Source: Streptomyces shenzhenensis (GTDB lineage Bacteria > Actinomycetota > Actinomycetes > Streptomycetales > Streptomycetaceae). From it: a stretch of DNA of 64,000 bases. The stretch is taken from the NCBI RefSeq assembly GCF_003688995.1, contig NZ_PENI01000017.1, forward strand, positions 62,001 through 126,000. The letters run 5' to 3'. Of this stretch, positions 15,748 through 22,903 are shown piece after piece. The translations under genes were made by a program, and so were the position numbers. The first letter of the stretch is position 1. Every line of letters begins with the position of its first letter. The notes beneath the pieces were generated by a model, which did not search any database, had not been told where the DNA came from, and saw only the letters and a program-made list of their open reading frames with translations.

Positions 15748-16629
15748 TCAGCCGGCCAGATCGGCGGCGAGCAGCTCCGCGCCCTCCGTGCCGCCCCCGC
15801 CGCGCCGGGCCCGCAGCCATGCCCGTTTCAGCTGGAGATGGACCTCGGACTCCCAGGTGAAGCCCATGCCGCCGTGCACCTGGAGGCAGTCGCGGGCACC
15901 GCGCACGGCCGCCTCGTCGGCGAGCAGCCGGGCCGTCGCGATGTCCACCGGGTCGCCGGTGACGGCCGCCGCGTACACCGCCGCACGCGCCGTCTCGGCC
16001 CGCACCAGCATGTCCGCGCACAGGTGTTTGACCGCCTGGAACGCCCCTACGGGCTGTCCGAACTGCTCACGCGTCCGGGCGTGTTGCACGGCCAGTTCGC
16101 ACACGCGCGTGGCCGTGCCGAGTTGTTCGGCCGCGGTGAGGAGGACCGCCACGGGCTCCGGCGCCACGGTCGCCGCCCCGGCCCCGGCCGCGGGCACCCG
16201 GTGCAGCGGGGTCAGCGGGTCCACCGACCGCACCGGCATCGCGCCGGAGGCGTCCCCGCGCACCACGTCGGCCGCCGCCAGCCACTCCACCAGCCCGCCG
16301 TCCACGGCCGTCACCACCGCCTCCCCGGTGGCCGCCCCGGGCACGGTGCCGGCCGCGAGGTGGGTGGCCACCAGCGGGCCGGGCAGCAGCGCCCGGCCGG
16401 CCTCCTCGAAGGCCAGCACCGCCTCCGGCAGCCCGGCCCCCGCCCCGCCGTCCGCCTCGGGCAGCCGCAGCGCGAAGAGGCCCGCCGCGCCCAACTCCCG
16501 CCACAGCGCGCGGTCCAGCCGGGGCGGTTCGAGCGCGGCCCGCGGCTCCCGGGCGTCCCGTCGCCGGGCCAGCAACTGCCGTACACCGTCCCGCAACGCC
16601 CGCTGCTCCCGGGTGAGTTGGAAGCGCAT
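15748..16629 (-). CDS. acyl-CoA dehydrogenase, short subunit
   Basis: About 293 residues, shorter than the usual 380. It keeps the N-terminal helices (MRFQLTREQRALRDGVRQLL, ALRLPEADGGAGAGLPEAVL) and the C-terminal domain (AVQHARTREQFGQPVGAFQAVKH, CLQVHGGMGFTWESEVHL) but has a poorly conserved, compressed middle domain. This is the pattern of the short subunits of heterotetrameric acyl-CoA dehydrogenases of steroid side-chain degradation, where the GFTWE-type Glu belongs to the active subunit. The start may be ATG 16629 (family-like MRFQL) or GTG 16641, which would overlap the upstream stop. It is coupled to the 377-residue partner upstream. Confidence 0.85.
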   Translation of the reverse strand: MRFQLTREQRALRDGVRQLLARRRDAREPRAALEPPRLDRALWRELGAAGLFALRLPEADGGAGAGLPEAVLAFEEAGRALLPGPLVATHLAAGTVPGAATGEAVVTAVDGGLVEWLAAADVVRGDASGAMPVRSVDPLTPLHRVPAAGAGAATVAPEPVAVLLTAAEQLGTATRVCELAVQHARTREQFGQPVGAFQAVKHLCADMLVRAETARAAVYAAAVTGDPVDIATARLLADEAAVRGARDCLQVHGGMGFTWESEVHLQLKRAWLRARRGGGGTEGAELLAADLAG

Positions 16630-16637
16630 CCGGCCGC

Positions 16638-17771
16638 TCACCGCCCCTTCGGCAGGCCGAGGATCCGCTCGGCCACAATGTTCCGCTGGATCTGCGAGGT
16701 GCCGGCGGCGATCGTGTACGACAGCGAGGACAGCCGGTCGAGGACCCACGGCCGGTCGAGGTCGAGGCAGTCCGCGCCGAGGACCTCGGCCGCCGCGTCG
16801 TACAGCTCCTGACGGGCGTGCGAGTACCTCAGCTTGAAGACCGAACCGCCGGTCCCTGGCACCCCGCCGCCCTGTTCGGCCTCGCTCACGTTCCACTGCG
16901 TCAGCCGCCACAGGGCCCGGAACTCCGCGTTGAGCGCGCCGAGCCGGCGGCGCAGCGCCGGATCGTCCCAGCGGCCGTTGGCGCGGGCCTCGCGGGCGAG
17001 TTCGCCCAGCACCCGGCGGCAGGCGACCACCTCCCCGACGAAGGCAGTGCCGCGTTCGAAGGAGAGCGTCACCATGGTCACCCGCCAGCCGTCGTTCTCC
17101 GCGCCGACCCGGTGGGCCACCGGCACCCGCACCTCGTCGAGGAAGACCTCGGCGAACTCCGCCGACCCGGCGAGCGTGCGCAGCGGCCGTACGGTGATGC
17201 CGGGGGCGTCCATGGGCATCGCCAGCCAGGTGATGCCCCGGTGCCGCGGCGCGTCGGGGTCGGTGCGGACGAGCAGCTCGCACCAGTCGGCGACCTCGGC
17301 GTGCGACGTCCAGATCTTGGCTCCGCTCACCACGTAGTCGTCGCCGTCCCGCCACGCGCGCGTGCGCAGCGCGGCGAGGTCCGATCCGGCGTCCGGCTCG
17401 CTGAAGCCCTGGCACCACACCTCGTCGCCGCGCAGGATCGGCGGCAGCCAGCGCGCCCGCTGCGCGGCCGTCCCCTCGGCGGCGATCGTCGGGCCCGCGT
17501 GCAGCAGCCCGACGAAGCCCGCGCCCACATAGGGGGCGCCCGCGCGCTCCGTCTCCTCCAGGAAGATCAGCCGCAGCGTCGGCGGCGCGTCCCAGTGCAC
17601 GTCGGCGTACCCGGCGTCGTACAGCATCCGCTGCCAGCCGAGGTCGTAGGCGCGGCGCCCGGGCCAGTCCTCGGGTGACGGCCTGGCCGGCAGGGTGGGC
17701 AGCGCCTCGGCCAGCCACGCACGCAGCCGCGCCCGGAAGTCCTCCTCCTCCGGTGTGTACGACAGGTCCAC
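16638..17771 (-). CDS. acyl-CoA dehydrogenase, long subunit
   Basis: 377 residues. Seen are the FAD-binding segment VWCQGFSEPDAGSDLAALRT, VVSGAKIWTSHAEVADWCELLV, and the C-terminal IAAGTSQIQRNIVAERILGLP. The canonical catalytic Glu of YEGTS is replaced by Ala (AAGTS). Together with the adjoining short acyl-CoA dehydrogenase, this suggests an alpha2beta2 enzyme in which the long subunit binds FAD or substrate and the short one supplies the base. The GTG start at 17771 overlaps the TAG stop of the amidohydrolase (TAGTG), making amidohydrolase, long subunit and short subunit one operon behind the operator at 19005. Confidence 0.87.
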   Translation of the reverse strand: MDLSYTPEEEDFRARLRAWLAEALPTLPARPSPEDWPGRRAYDLGWQRMLYDAGYADVHWDAPPTLRLIFLEETERAGAPYVGAGFVGLLHAGPTIAAEGTAAQRARWLPPILRGDEVWCQGFSEPDAGSDLAALRTRAWRDGDDYVVSGAKIWTSHAEVADWCELLVRTDPDAPRHRGITWLAMPMDAPGITVRPLRTLAGSAEFAEVFLDEVRVPVAHRVGAENDGWRVTMVTLSFERGTAFVGEVVACRRVLGELAREARANGRWDDPALRRRLGALNAEFRALWRLTQWNVSEAEQGGGVPGTGGSVFKLRYSHARQELYDAAAEVLGADCLDLDRPWVLDRLSSLSYTIAAGTSQIQRNIVAERILGLPKGR

Positions 17772-18964
17772 TAGCGGTCCAGGTCGAGGCCGAGCATGCG
17801 GATCGCGTTGCCCCGCATCAGCTTGTACACGGTCTCGTCGTCGAGGCCCTTCACATGGTCGAGGGCGACCTCCTTGGTGTGCGGGAAGGTCGAGTCGACG
17901 TGCGGGTAGTCGGTCTCGAAGGTGGCGTTGTCGCGGCCCACGGTGTCCAGGGACGCGACGCCGTGCTTGTCGCGGAAGAAGCAGCAGAAGATCTGCCGGT
18001 AGTAGTACGTCGACGGCGGTTCCGGGATCAGGTCGCGGACCCCGCCCCAGGCGCGGTGCTCCTCCCAGACGTCGTCGGCGCGTTCCAGGGCGTACGGGAC
18101 CCAGCCCATCTGGCCCTCGGAGTAGGCCAGCTTGAGCCGCGGGAACTTCACCAGCACGCCGCTGAACAGGAAGTCCATCATCGAGGCCATCGCGTTGTTG
18201 AAGCTGAGCGAGGCCTGGACGGCGGGCGGCGCGTCCGGCGAGGCGGCCGGCATCTGCGAGGACGAGCCGATGTGCATGTTGACGACGGTCCCGGTCTCCT
18301 GGCATGCGGCGAAGAACGGGTCCCAGTGGCCGGAGTGGATGGAGGGCAGCCCGAGGTGGGTGGGAATCTCGGAGAAGGTCACCGCCCGCACCCCGCGCTC
18401 GGCGTTACGCCGGATCTCGGCGACCGCGAGGTCCACGTCCCACAGCGGGATCAGGCACAGCGGGATGAGCCGGCCGGCGCTGCCCGCGCACCACTCCTCC
18501 ACCATCCAGTCGTTGTAGGCGCGCACACAGGCGAGGGCGACCTCCTTGTCGTGGGCCTCGGCGAAGGTCTGCCCGCAGAAGCGCGGGAAGGTCGGGAAGC
18601 AGAGGCTGGCCTCGACGTGGTTGAGGTCCATGTCCCTGAGCCGCTCGACGGGGTCCCAGCAGCCGGGCCGCATCTGCTCCCGGGTGATCCCCTCCAGGGT
18701 CATCTCGTCGCGGTCGAAGCCGACGGCGGCGATGTTGCGCTTGTACGGGAACTTCAGGTCCTCGTAGATCCACCAGTCGGTGGGCGGGCCGTCCGGGTCC
18801 ATGGTGATGCGGTACTTGCCGCCGATGTAGGCCAGCTCGCCGATCCCGGCGGTGAGCGGCTTGGGCCCGCGGTCCCGGTACTTCGCCGGCAGCCAGGTCT
18901 CGAAGAGGTGGGCGGGCTCGATCACATGGTCGTCGACGCTGATGATGCGGGGCAGTTCGGGCAT
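17771..18964 (-). CDS. amidohydrolase, ACMSD-like TIM barrel
   Basis: 397 residues of the amidohydrolase_2/ACMSD superfamily, metal enzymes that hydrolyse or decarboxylate. Visible signatures are the N-terminal metal motif VDDHVIEP (variant of DxH), MDLNHVEASLCFPTFPRFCG, VVNMHIGSSS carrying the metal-binding His, and FETDYPHVDSTFP near the end, with Asp/His of the barrel rim. It is the first gene of a three-gene minus-strand operon with two acyl-CoA dehydrogenase subunits, starting about 40 bp from the operator at 19005. The reaction is unknown; ring cleavage or decarboxylation of a CoA-linked or free cyclic acid would fit. Confidence 0.87.
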   Translation of the reverse strand: MPELPRIISVDDHVIEPAHLFETWLPAKYRDRGPKPLTAGIGELAYIGGKYRITMDPDGPPTDWWIYEDLKFPYKRNIAAVGFDRDEMTLEGITREQMRPGCWDPVERLRDMDLNHVEASLCFPTFPRFCGQTFAEAHDKEVALACVRAYNDWMVEEWCAGSAGRLIPLCLIPLWDVDLAVAEIRRNAERGVRAVTFSEIPTHLGLPSIHSGHWDPFFAACQETGTVVNMHIGSSSQMPAASPDAPPAVQASLSFNNAMASMMDFLFSGVLVKFPRLKLAYSEGQMGWVPYALERADDVWEEHRAWGGVRDLIPEPPSTYYYRQIFCCFFRDKHGVASLDTVGRDNATFETDYPHVDSTFPHTKEVALDHVKGLDDETVYKLMRGNAIRMLGLDLDR

Positions 18965-19004
18965 GGGTCCCCTCCGCCTGACGTGGTGCTGACGGCAGTC
19001 TCAT

Positions 19005-19019
19005 CTGATGGTCCGTCAG
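19005..19019. promoter_or_regulatory. candidate TetR-type operator, site 5
   Basis: The sequence is CTGATGGTCCGTCAG, with flanks giving ATCTGATGGTCCGTCAGAT. It is the most symmetric copy in the window. It lies 41 bp upstream of the amidohydrolase start, on the amidohydrolase side of the divergent region. Confidence 0.7.
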
Positions 19020-19093
19020 ATATTCTCCGACCAGGAGACTAGTCCCGCACCCCTGGACCGACAAGGCGCACGGCCCTACGCTCTGCGCACTAT

Positions 19094-19108
19094 CTGACGC
19101 ACCGTCAG
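19094..19108. promoter_or_regulatory. candidate TetR-type operator, site 6
   Basis: The sequence is CTGACGCACCGTCAG, one mismatch from a perfect palindrome, 16 bp before the ATG of the AMP-forming acyl-CoA synthetase gene. With site 5 it brackets the divergent promoter region, 89 bp centre to centre. Confidence 0.7.
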
Positions 19109-19124
19109 CCCAAGGGGGTCGGGG

Positions 19125-20642
19125 ATGGACACCGCCGCACACGAACTGGGCACGTCCCGCACGCTCTGGGAGCTGCTCGAACGCCGCGCCGCGCTCACCC
19201 CCGACCGCCCGGTGTTCCTCCAGGACGACCGGCGGCTGACCTTCGGCGAGCTGCGCGCGGGCGCGGAGCGGGTGGCGGCGGGCCTGTACGGCATGGGCGT
19301 ACGGCCCGGCACGGTCGTCGCCTGGCAGCTGCCCACCCGCATCGAGACGGCCCTGCTGTCCTTCGCGCTGGCCCGGCTCGGCGCCGTGCAGTCGCCGGTC
19401 ATCCCGTTCTACCGGGACCGGGAGGTCGGCTTCGCGCTGCGTGAGTCCCGGGCGGAGTTCTTCGCCGTACCGGGCACCTGGCGCGGCCACGACCACACGG
19501 AGATGGCGCGGCGGCTGGGTGCGAAGGGGATCTTCGAGGCGTACGACGCACTCCCCGACGGCGATCCCGCGCGGCTGCCGGCCCCGCCCGCCGAGGGCGC
19601 CTCGGTGCGCTGGATCTACTGGACCTCGGGGACCACCTCGGCCCCGAAGGGCGTGCTGCACACGGACCGTTCGCTGATCGCGGGCGGCTCCTGCCTCGCC
19701 CACGCGCTGCGTCTCACCCCGGACGACGTGGGCTCGATGGCCTTCCCGTACGCGCACATCGCGGGCCCGGACTACACGGTGATGCTGCTGCTGTACGGGT
19801 TCCCTGCGGTGCTGTTCGAGCAGTTCGCGCTGCCGGAGGCGCTCGCGGGGTACCGCAGGCACCGGGTGACGGTGGCGGGCGGCTCGACGGCCTTCTACTC
19901 GATGTTCCTCGCCGAGCAGCGCAGGCGGCCGGGCGAGAAGGTCGTCCCGACGCTGCGGCTGCTCGCGGGCGGCGGGGCGCCGAAGCCGCCCGAGATGTAC
20001 CACGCCGTGGTCCGCGAGATGGGCGTGCAGCTCGCCCACGGCTACGGGATGACCGAGGTGCCGATGATCACCATGGGGGATCCGGACGACATCGCCGAGA
20101 ACCTGGCGACGACGGAGGGCCGGCCGCCCGCGGGGATGGAGATACGGATCGTCGACGGGGAGGTGCGGCTGCGCGGGGAGGCCGTCTGCCGGGGCTATCT
20201 GGACCCGGCGCAGACCGCGGAGGCCTTCGACGAGGACGGGTTCCTGCGCACCGGCGACCTCGGGTACGTCACCGGCGGCGGCCACCTGGTGCTGACCGGC
20301 CGGCGCAAGGACGTGATCATCCGCAAGGGCGAGAACATCTCGGCCAGGGAGATCGAGGACCTGCTGCACCGGCATCCGGCCGTCGGGGACGTGGCGGTGA
20401 TCGGGCTGCCGGACGCGGAGCGCGGGGAGCGGGTGTGCGCGGTGGTCGAGGCGGCCGTACCGCCGCCGCGGGACGGGGAGTTGACCCTGGAGGCGGTGAC
20501 GGCCTACCTGCGCGCGGAAGGGCTGTCGGTGCACAAGCTCCCGGAGCAGCTGGAGGTGGTGGACGCCCTCCCACGCGGCGAGACACTACGCAAGATACTC
20601 AAATACAAGCTGCGGGAACGCTTCTCGGACACCGACCGATGA
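19125..20642 (+). CDS. AMP-forming acyl-CoA synthetase
   Basis: 505 residues of the ANL superfamily, activating a carboxylic acid to acyl-AMP and then acyl-CoA. The P-loop is YWTSGTTSAPKGVLHTD, A5 is HGYGMTEVPM, A7/A8 are FLRTGDLGYVT and GRRKDVIIRKGENISAREIE, and the catalytic Lys of A10 is in LRKILKYKL. Short-range features resemble cyclohexanecarboxylate-CoA ligase-like enzymes, but that is a weak guess. An operator lies 16 bp upstream. Its last 170 bp are duplicated immediately downstream in a broken copy. With the NDP-forming enzyme at 0.9 kb, the cluster has two independent acid-activating enzymes. Confidence 0.9.
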   Translation: MDTAAHELGTSRTLWELLERRAALTPDRPVFLQDDRRLTFGELRAGAERVAAGLYGMGVRPGTVVAWQLPTRIETALLSFALARLGAVQSPVIPFYRDREVGFALRESRAEFFAVPGTWRGHDHTEMARRLGAKGIFEAYDALPDGDPARLPAPPAEGASVRWIYWTSGTTSAPKGVLHTDRSLIAGGSCLAHALRLTPDDVGSMAFPYAHIAGPDYTVMLLLYGFPAVLFEQFALPEALAGYRRHRVTVAGGSTAFYSMFLAEQRRRPGEKVVPTLRLLAGGGAPKPPEMYHAVVREMGVQLAHGYGMTEVPMITMGDPDDIAENLATTEGRPPAGMEIRIVDGEVRLRGEAVCRGYLDPAQTAEAFDEDGFLRTGDLGYVTGGGHLVLTGRRKDVIIRKGENISAREIEDLLHRHPAVGDVAVIGLPDAERGERVCAVVEAAVPPPRDGELTLEAVTAYLRAEGLSVHKLPEQLEVVDALPRGETLRKILKYKLRERFSDTDR

Positions 20643-20703
20643 ACGCCACCGGGCGTGCGAGCCACCCGGCGGTGTGTCTCACTCCGGCATCCGGCCGCCA
20701 GGC

Positions 20704-20870
20704 GACGGGAGCTGACCCTGGAGGGTGACGGCCTACCGCGCGCGGAAGGGCTGTCGGTGCACAAGCTCCCGGAGCAGCTGGAGGTGGTGGACGCCCTCCC
20801 ACGCGGCGAGACACTGCGCAAGGTACTCAAGTACGAGCTGCGGGAACGCTTCTCGGACACCGGCGGCTGA
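20704..20870 (+). pseudogene. duplicated 3' end of acyl-CoA synthetase
   Basis: This stretch repeats 20472-20642, the codons for the last 57 residues of the preceding gene, with single-base deletions near its 5' end that destroy the frame. The last 115 bp are almost identical and end in TGA. Differences include Ile to Val and Lys to Glu at the A10 motif (LRKVLKYEL). The similarity continues into the downstream spacer (CGCCACCGGG...TGTGCG), so the event was a tandem duplication of about 230 bp. Confidence 0.8.
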
Positions 20871-20969
20871 CCGCCACCGGGTGTGCGGGCGGTCAGGCCC
20901 TGTCGGCGGACTCCCTCCCCCAGCTCCGGGCGAACGACGCTCCGGGTCAGTACACCTGGGTGGTGCGGC

Positions 20970-21482
20970 TCACTCCGGGACGGTGAAGTAGCGGGCGAAC
21001 GCGGGGACGATCTCCGGCTCCCCCACCCGGCCGTCGCCGTCGGCGTCCAGCGCCGCGGCCACCGGTCCGGCGACGTCCTCCCGGACGCCGAGGATCCGCA
21101 GCACGCGCGCGGTGTCGTCGACCGTGGCCGACCCGTCGCCGTCGGTGTCCGCGACGGCCAGGGCCGCGTGCAGGAAGGGGCGGGCGATCTCGACGAACCG
21201 CTCGGGGTTGTCGCGCAGGCGCTTGACCGCGCCGGTCACGAACTCCTCCCGGGTGATGCGCTGGTCGCCGTCCCGGTCCGCTATCCCCGCCATGCCCTGC
21301 CAGAACGCCTCGGCGCCCGCGTACAGCGCCTGGCCCTTGTCGGAGCGGGCCGCCGTGCCGAACTCGGCGAGCAGCGCCTTGGCCGCCACACTGAAGTCCT
21401 CCCGGTCGATCCAGCCGTTGCCGTCCTGGTCGAAGGTGGCGAACCGGGCTGCGATCCGGCGCTCGTACTCGCTGCTGACCAT
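20970..21482 (-). CDS. EF-hand calcium-binding protein
   Basis: 170 residues, soluble, with four EF-hand loops: DQDGNGWIDREDF, DRDGDQRITREEF, DTDGDGSATVDDT and DADGDGRVGEPEI. The positions and spacing match calerythrin-like proteins, which buffer or sense calcium in the cytosol of actinomycetes. All loops keep Asp at positions 1, 3 and 5; loops 3 and 4 end without the usual bidentate Glu at position 12 (Thr and Ile in the aligned position), so they may bind more weakly. It stands alone between the duplicated synthetase end and the STAS gene. Confidence 0.92.
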   Translation of the reverse strand: MVSSEYERRIAARFATFDQDGNGWIDREDFSVAAKALLAEFGTAARSDKGQALYAGAEAFWQGMAGIADRDGDQRITREEFVTGAVKRLRDNPERFVEIARPFLHAALAVADTDGDGSATVDDTARVLRILGVREDVAGPVAAALDADGDGRVGEPEIVPAFARYFTVPE

Positions 21483-21630
21483 GTCTTTCGGGCCGCCTTA
21501 CGTCACATGGGGTACCTCTCGCACGGAGCGTACGACGCCGGCGCCTCTCACGGAGCGGGAAAACGACGCTTGTGCCAAGACCGGGGGAATTCTGCGACAA
21601 CGGCGTCATGCCGAGAGGGGCGCGGCGGTG

Positions 21631-22011
21631 TCATGCCGACAGGGGGCCGGCCTCCTCCTCGGTGGCCGCGGCGAGATCGGGGTGGATGTCGAAGAGGCGG
21701 CGCACCCCGAGGGCGCCGAGGACCCGGTTGACGTGCGAGCCGTCGTCGGCACCCTGGGCGGGCAGGATGAGCCGCAGCCGGCCGCGGCAGGAGCGGATGA
21801 GGCGACGCGTGGCTATCAGCACGCCGACCCCGCTGGAGTCGCAGAAGAAGACCTCGGAGAGGTCCACCACGAGCCGGCGGTGGCCCTCGGCCACCGCGTC
21901 GTGCACCCGCTGGCGCAGCACCGGCGAGGTCACCAGGTCCAGTTCGCCCGACACCCGGAGCACGGCCCAGCCGCCGCGCTCGTCCTCGGTCACTGTGAAC
22001 GCCACCACCAC
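21631..22011 (-). CDS. STAS-domain anti-sigma factor antagonist
   Basis: 126 residues with a single STAS domain: WAVLRVSGELDLVTSPVLRQ, LVVDLSEVFFCDSSGVGVLI and a C-terminal Glu-rich tail. The phosphorylatable Ser lies in CDSSGVG, the standard site for an RsbW-type kinase. Proteins of this kind bind and sequester anti-sigma factors when unphosphorylated. GTG 22011 is preceded by GAAAGG. It is divergent from an ECF-type sigma gene 300 bp away, but ECF factors are not usually controlled by STAS proteins, so the adjacency may be only historical. Confidence 0.9.
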   Translation of the reverse strand: MVVAFTVTEDERGGWAVLRVSGELDLVTSPVLRQRVHDAVAEGHRRLVVDLSEVFFCDSSGVGVLIATRRLIRSCRGRLRLILPAQGADDGSHVNRVLGALGVRRLFDIHPDLAAATEEEAGPLSA

Positions 22012-22324
22012 GCCTTTCGCTCGCCGGGACCTCCCGGAACCGCCTGGAAACGGAAGTTCCCCCTACGCTTCCTTGCAGCGCGGCTGCCCAGCGGCCGTTC
22101 CCTGAAACACGGAAGCAGAAACGGAAAGCGGTCAGAAGAGACTTGTTCCAGTCGTCTTCGATCCTGTTCGATCGGATGTGGACCCACGTCCGCGGCGGCC
22201 CCTTACCACCCGCCGTCCGCCGGGGGCGCACAATGCCGCAAATGAGCGTGCTCCGCAGGACGCGCCGACTACATTCGAGGAGACGGTGGACACACACGGG
22301 ACACGGGCACAGGGAGGGGGCCGC
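22012..22324. other. divergent promoter region
   Basis: About 310 bp between the STAS gene and the sigma factor gene. It must hold both promoters. A near-repeat TTCGATC/TTCGATCGG at about 22156-22174 was noticed but not assigned. No ORF or RNA gene was recognised. Confidence 0.35.
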
Positions 22325-22903
22325 ATGGCGACGAAGAGCGCACCGCCCCGCTGGGACCGCAAGATGCAGCAGCGGCTCGCACGCGGCGAGGCCGCGGCCC
22401 TCGGCGAGCTCTACGACCGGTTCGCCTCGCTGGTGCACGGCCTCGCCCACCGCGTGCTCGGCGACGAGGAGGCGGCCGACGGCATCACCCGCGAGGTCTT
22501 CGCCCACGTCTGGGAACACCCCGACGCCTACGACCCCAGGCAGGGTCCCCTGCGCTCCTGGATGGCCGCGCTGACCCACCGGCTCGCCGTGCAACGGCTG
22601 CGCGCCACCGAGACCGCCGCCCTCACCCAAGGCACCGACGCCGAGACCCGCGCCGAGGAACTGGAGCGCAAGGTGCGCCACGCCTCGGTCGCCGCCCGCG
22701 CCGACTACATCGTCCACTCCATGCCCGCCCCGCTGCGCGCCGCCCTGGACCTGGCCTACGTGCAGCGCCGCGACTACCGGCAGGCCGCCGCCGACCTCGG
22801 CGTCACCGAGGACGAGGCCCGCCGCCGGCTCCGCCTCGGCCTGCAACTGCTGTCCACAGCCCACGATGCCGGCACACCGCCGGGATACGGGGGCGCGGTG
22901 TGA
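22325..22903 (+). CDS. ECF-type RNA polymerase sigma factor
   Basis: 192 residues with sigma-70 region 2 (LYDRFASLVHGLAHRVLGDE, REVFAHVWEHPDAYDP, RSWMAALTHRLAVQRLR) and region 4 (MPAPLRAALDLAYVQRRDYR, AADLGVTEDEARRRLRLGL). ATG 22325 has GGAGGGGG just upstream; an in-frame GTG at 22288 is less likely. The gene overlaps the next by 4 bp (GTGA); the partner has a zinc-finger anti-sigma motif, so the pair is a sigma/anti-sigma module. Genes it controls are not identifiable from the window. Confidence 0.88.
   Translation: MATKSAPPRWDRKMQQRLARGEAAALGELYDRFASLVHGLAHRVLGDEEAADGITREVFAHVWEHPDAYDPRQGPLRSWMAALTHRLAVQRLRATETAALTQGTDAETRAEELERKVRHASVAARADYIVHSMPAPLRAALDLAYVQRRDYRQAAADLGVTEDEARRRLRLGLQLLSTAHDAGTPPGYGGAV

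Noticed and set aside
18405..20534. 709-codon minus-strand frame under the acyl-CoA synthetase
   Set aside because: Shadow of the plus-strand synthetase and of the amidohydrolase region; Arg/Pro/Gly-rich composition is typical of shadow frames.
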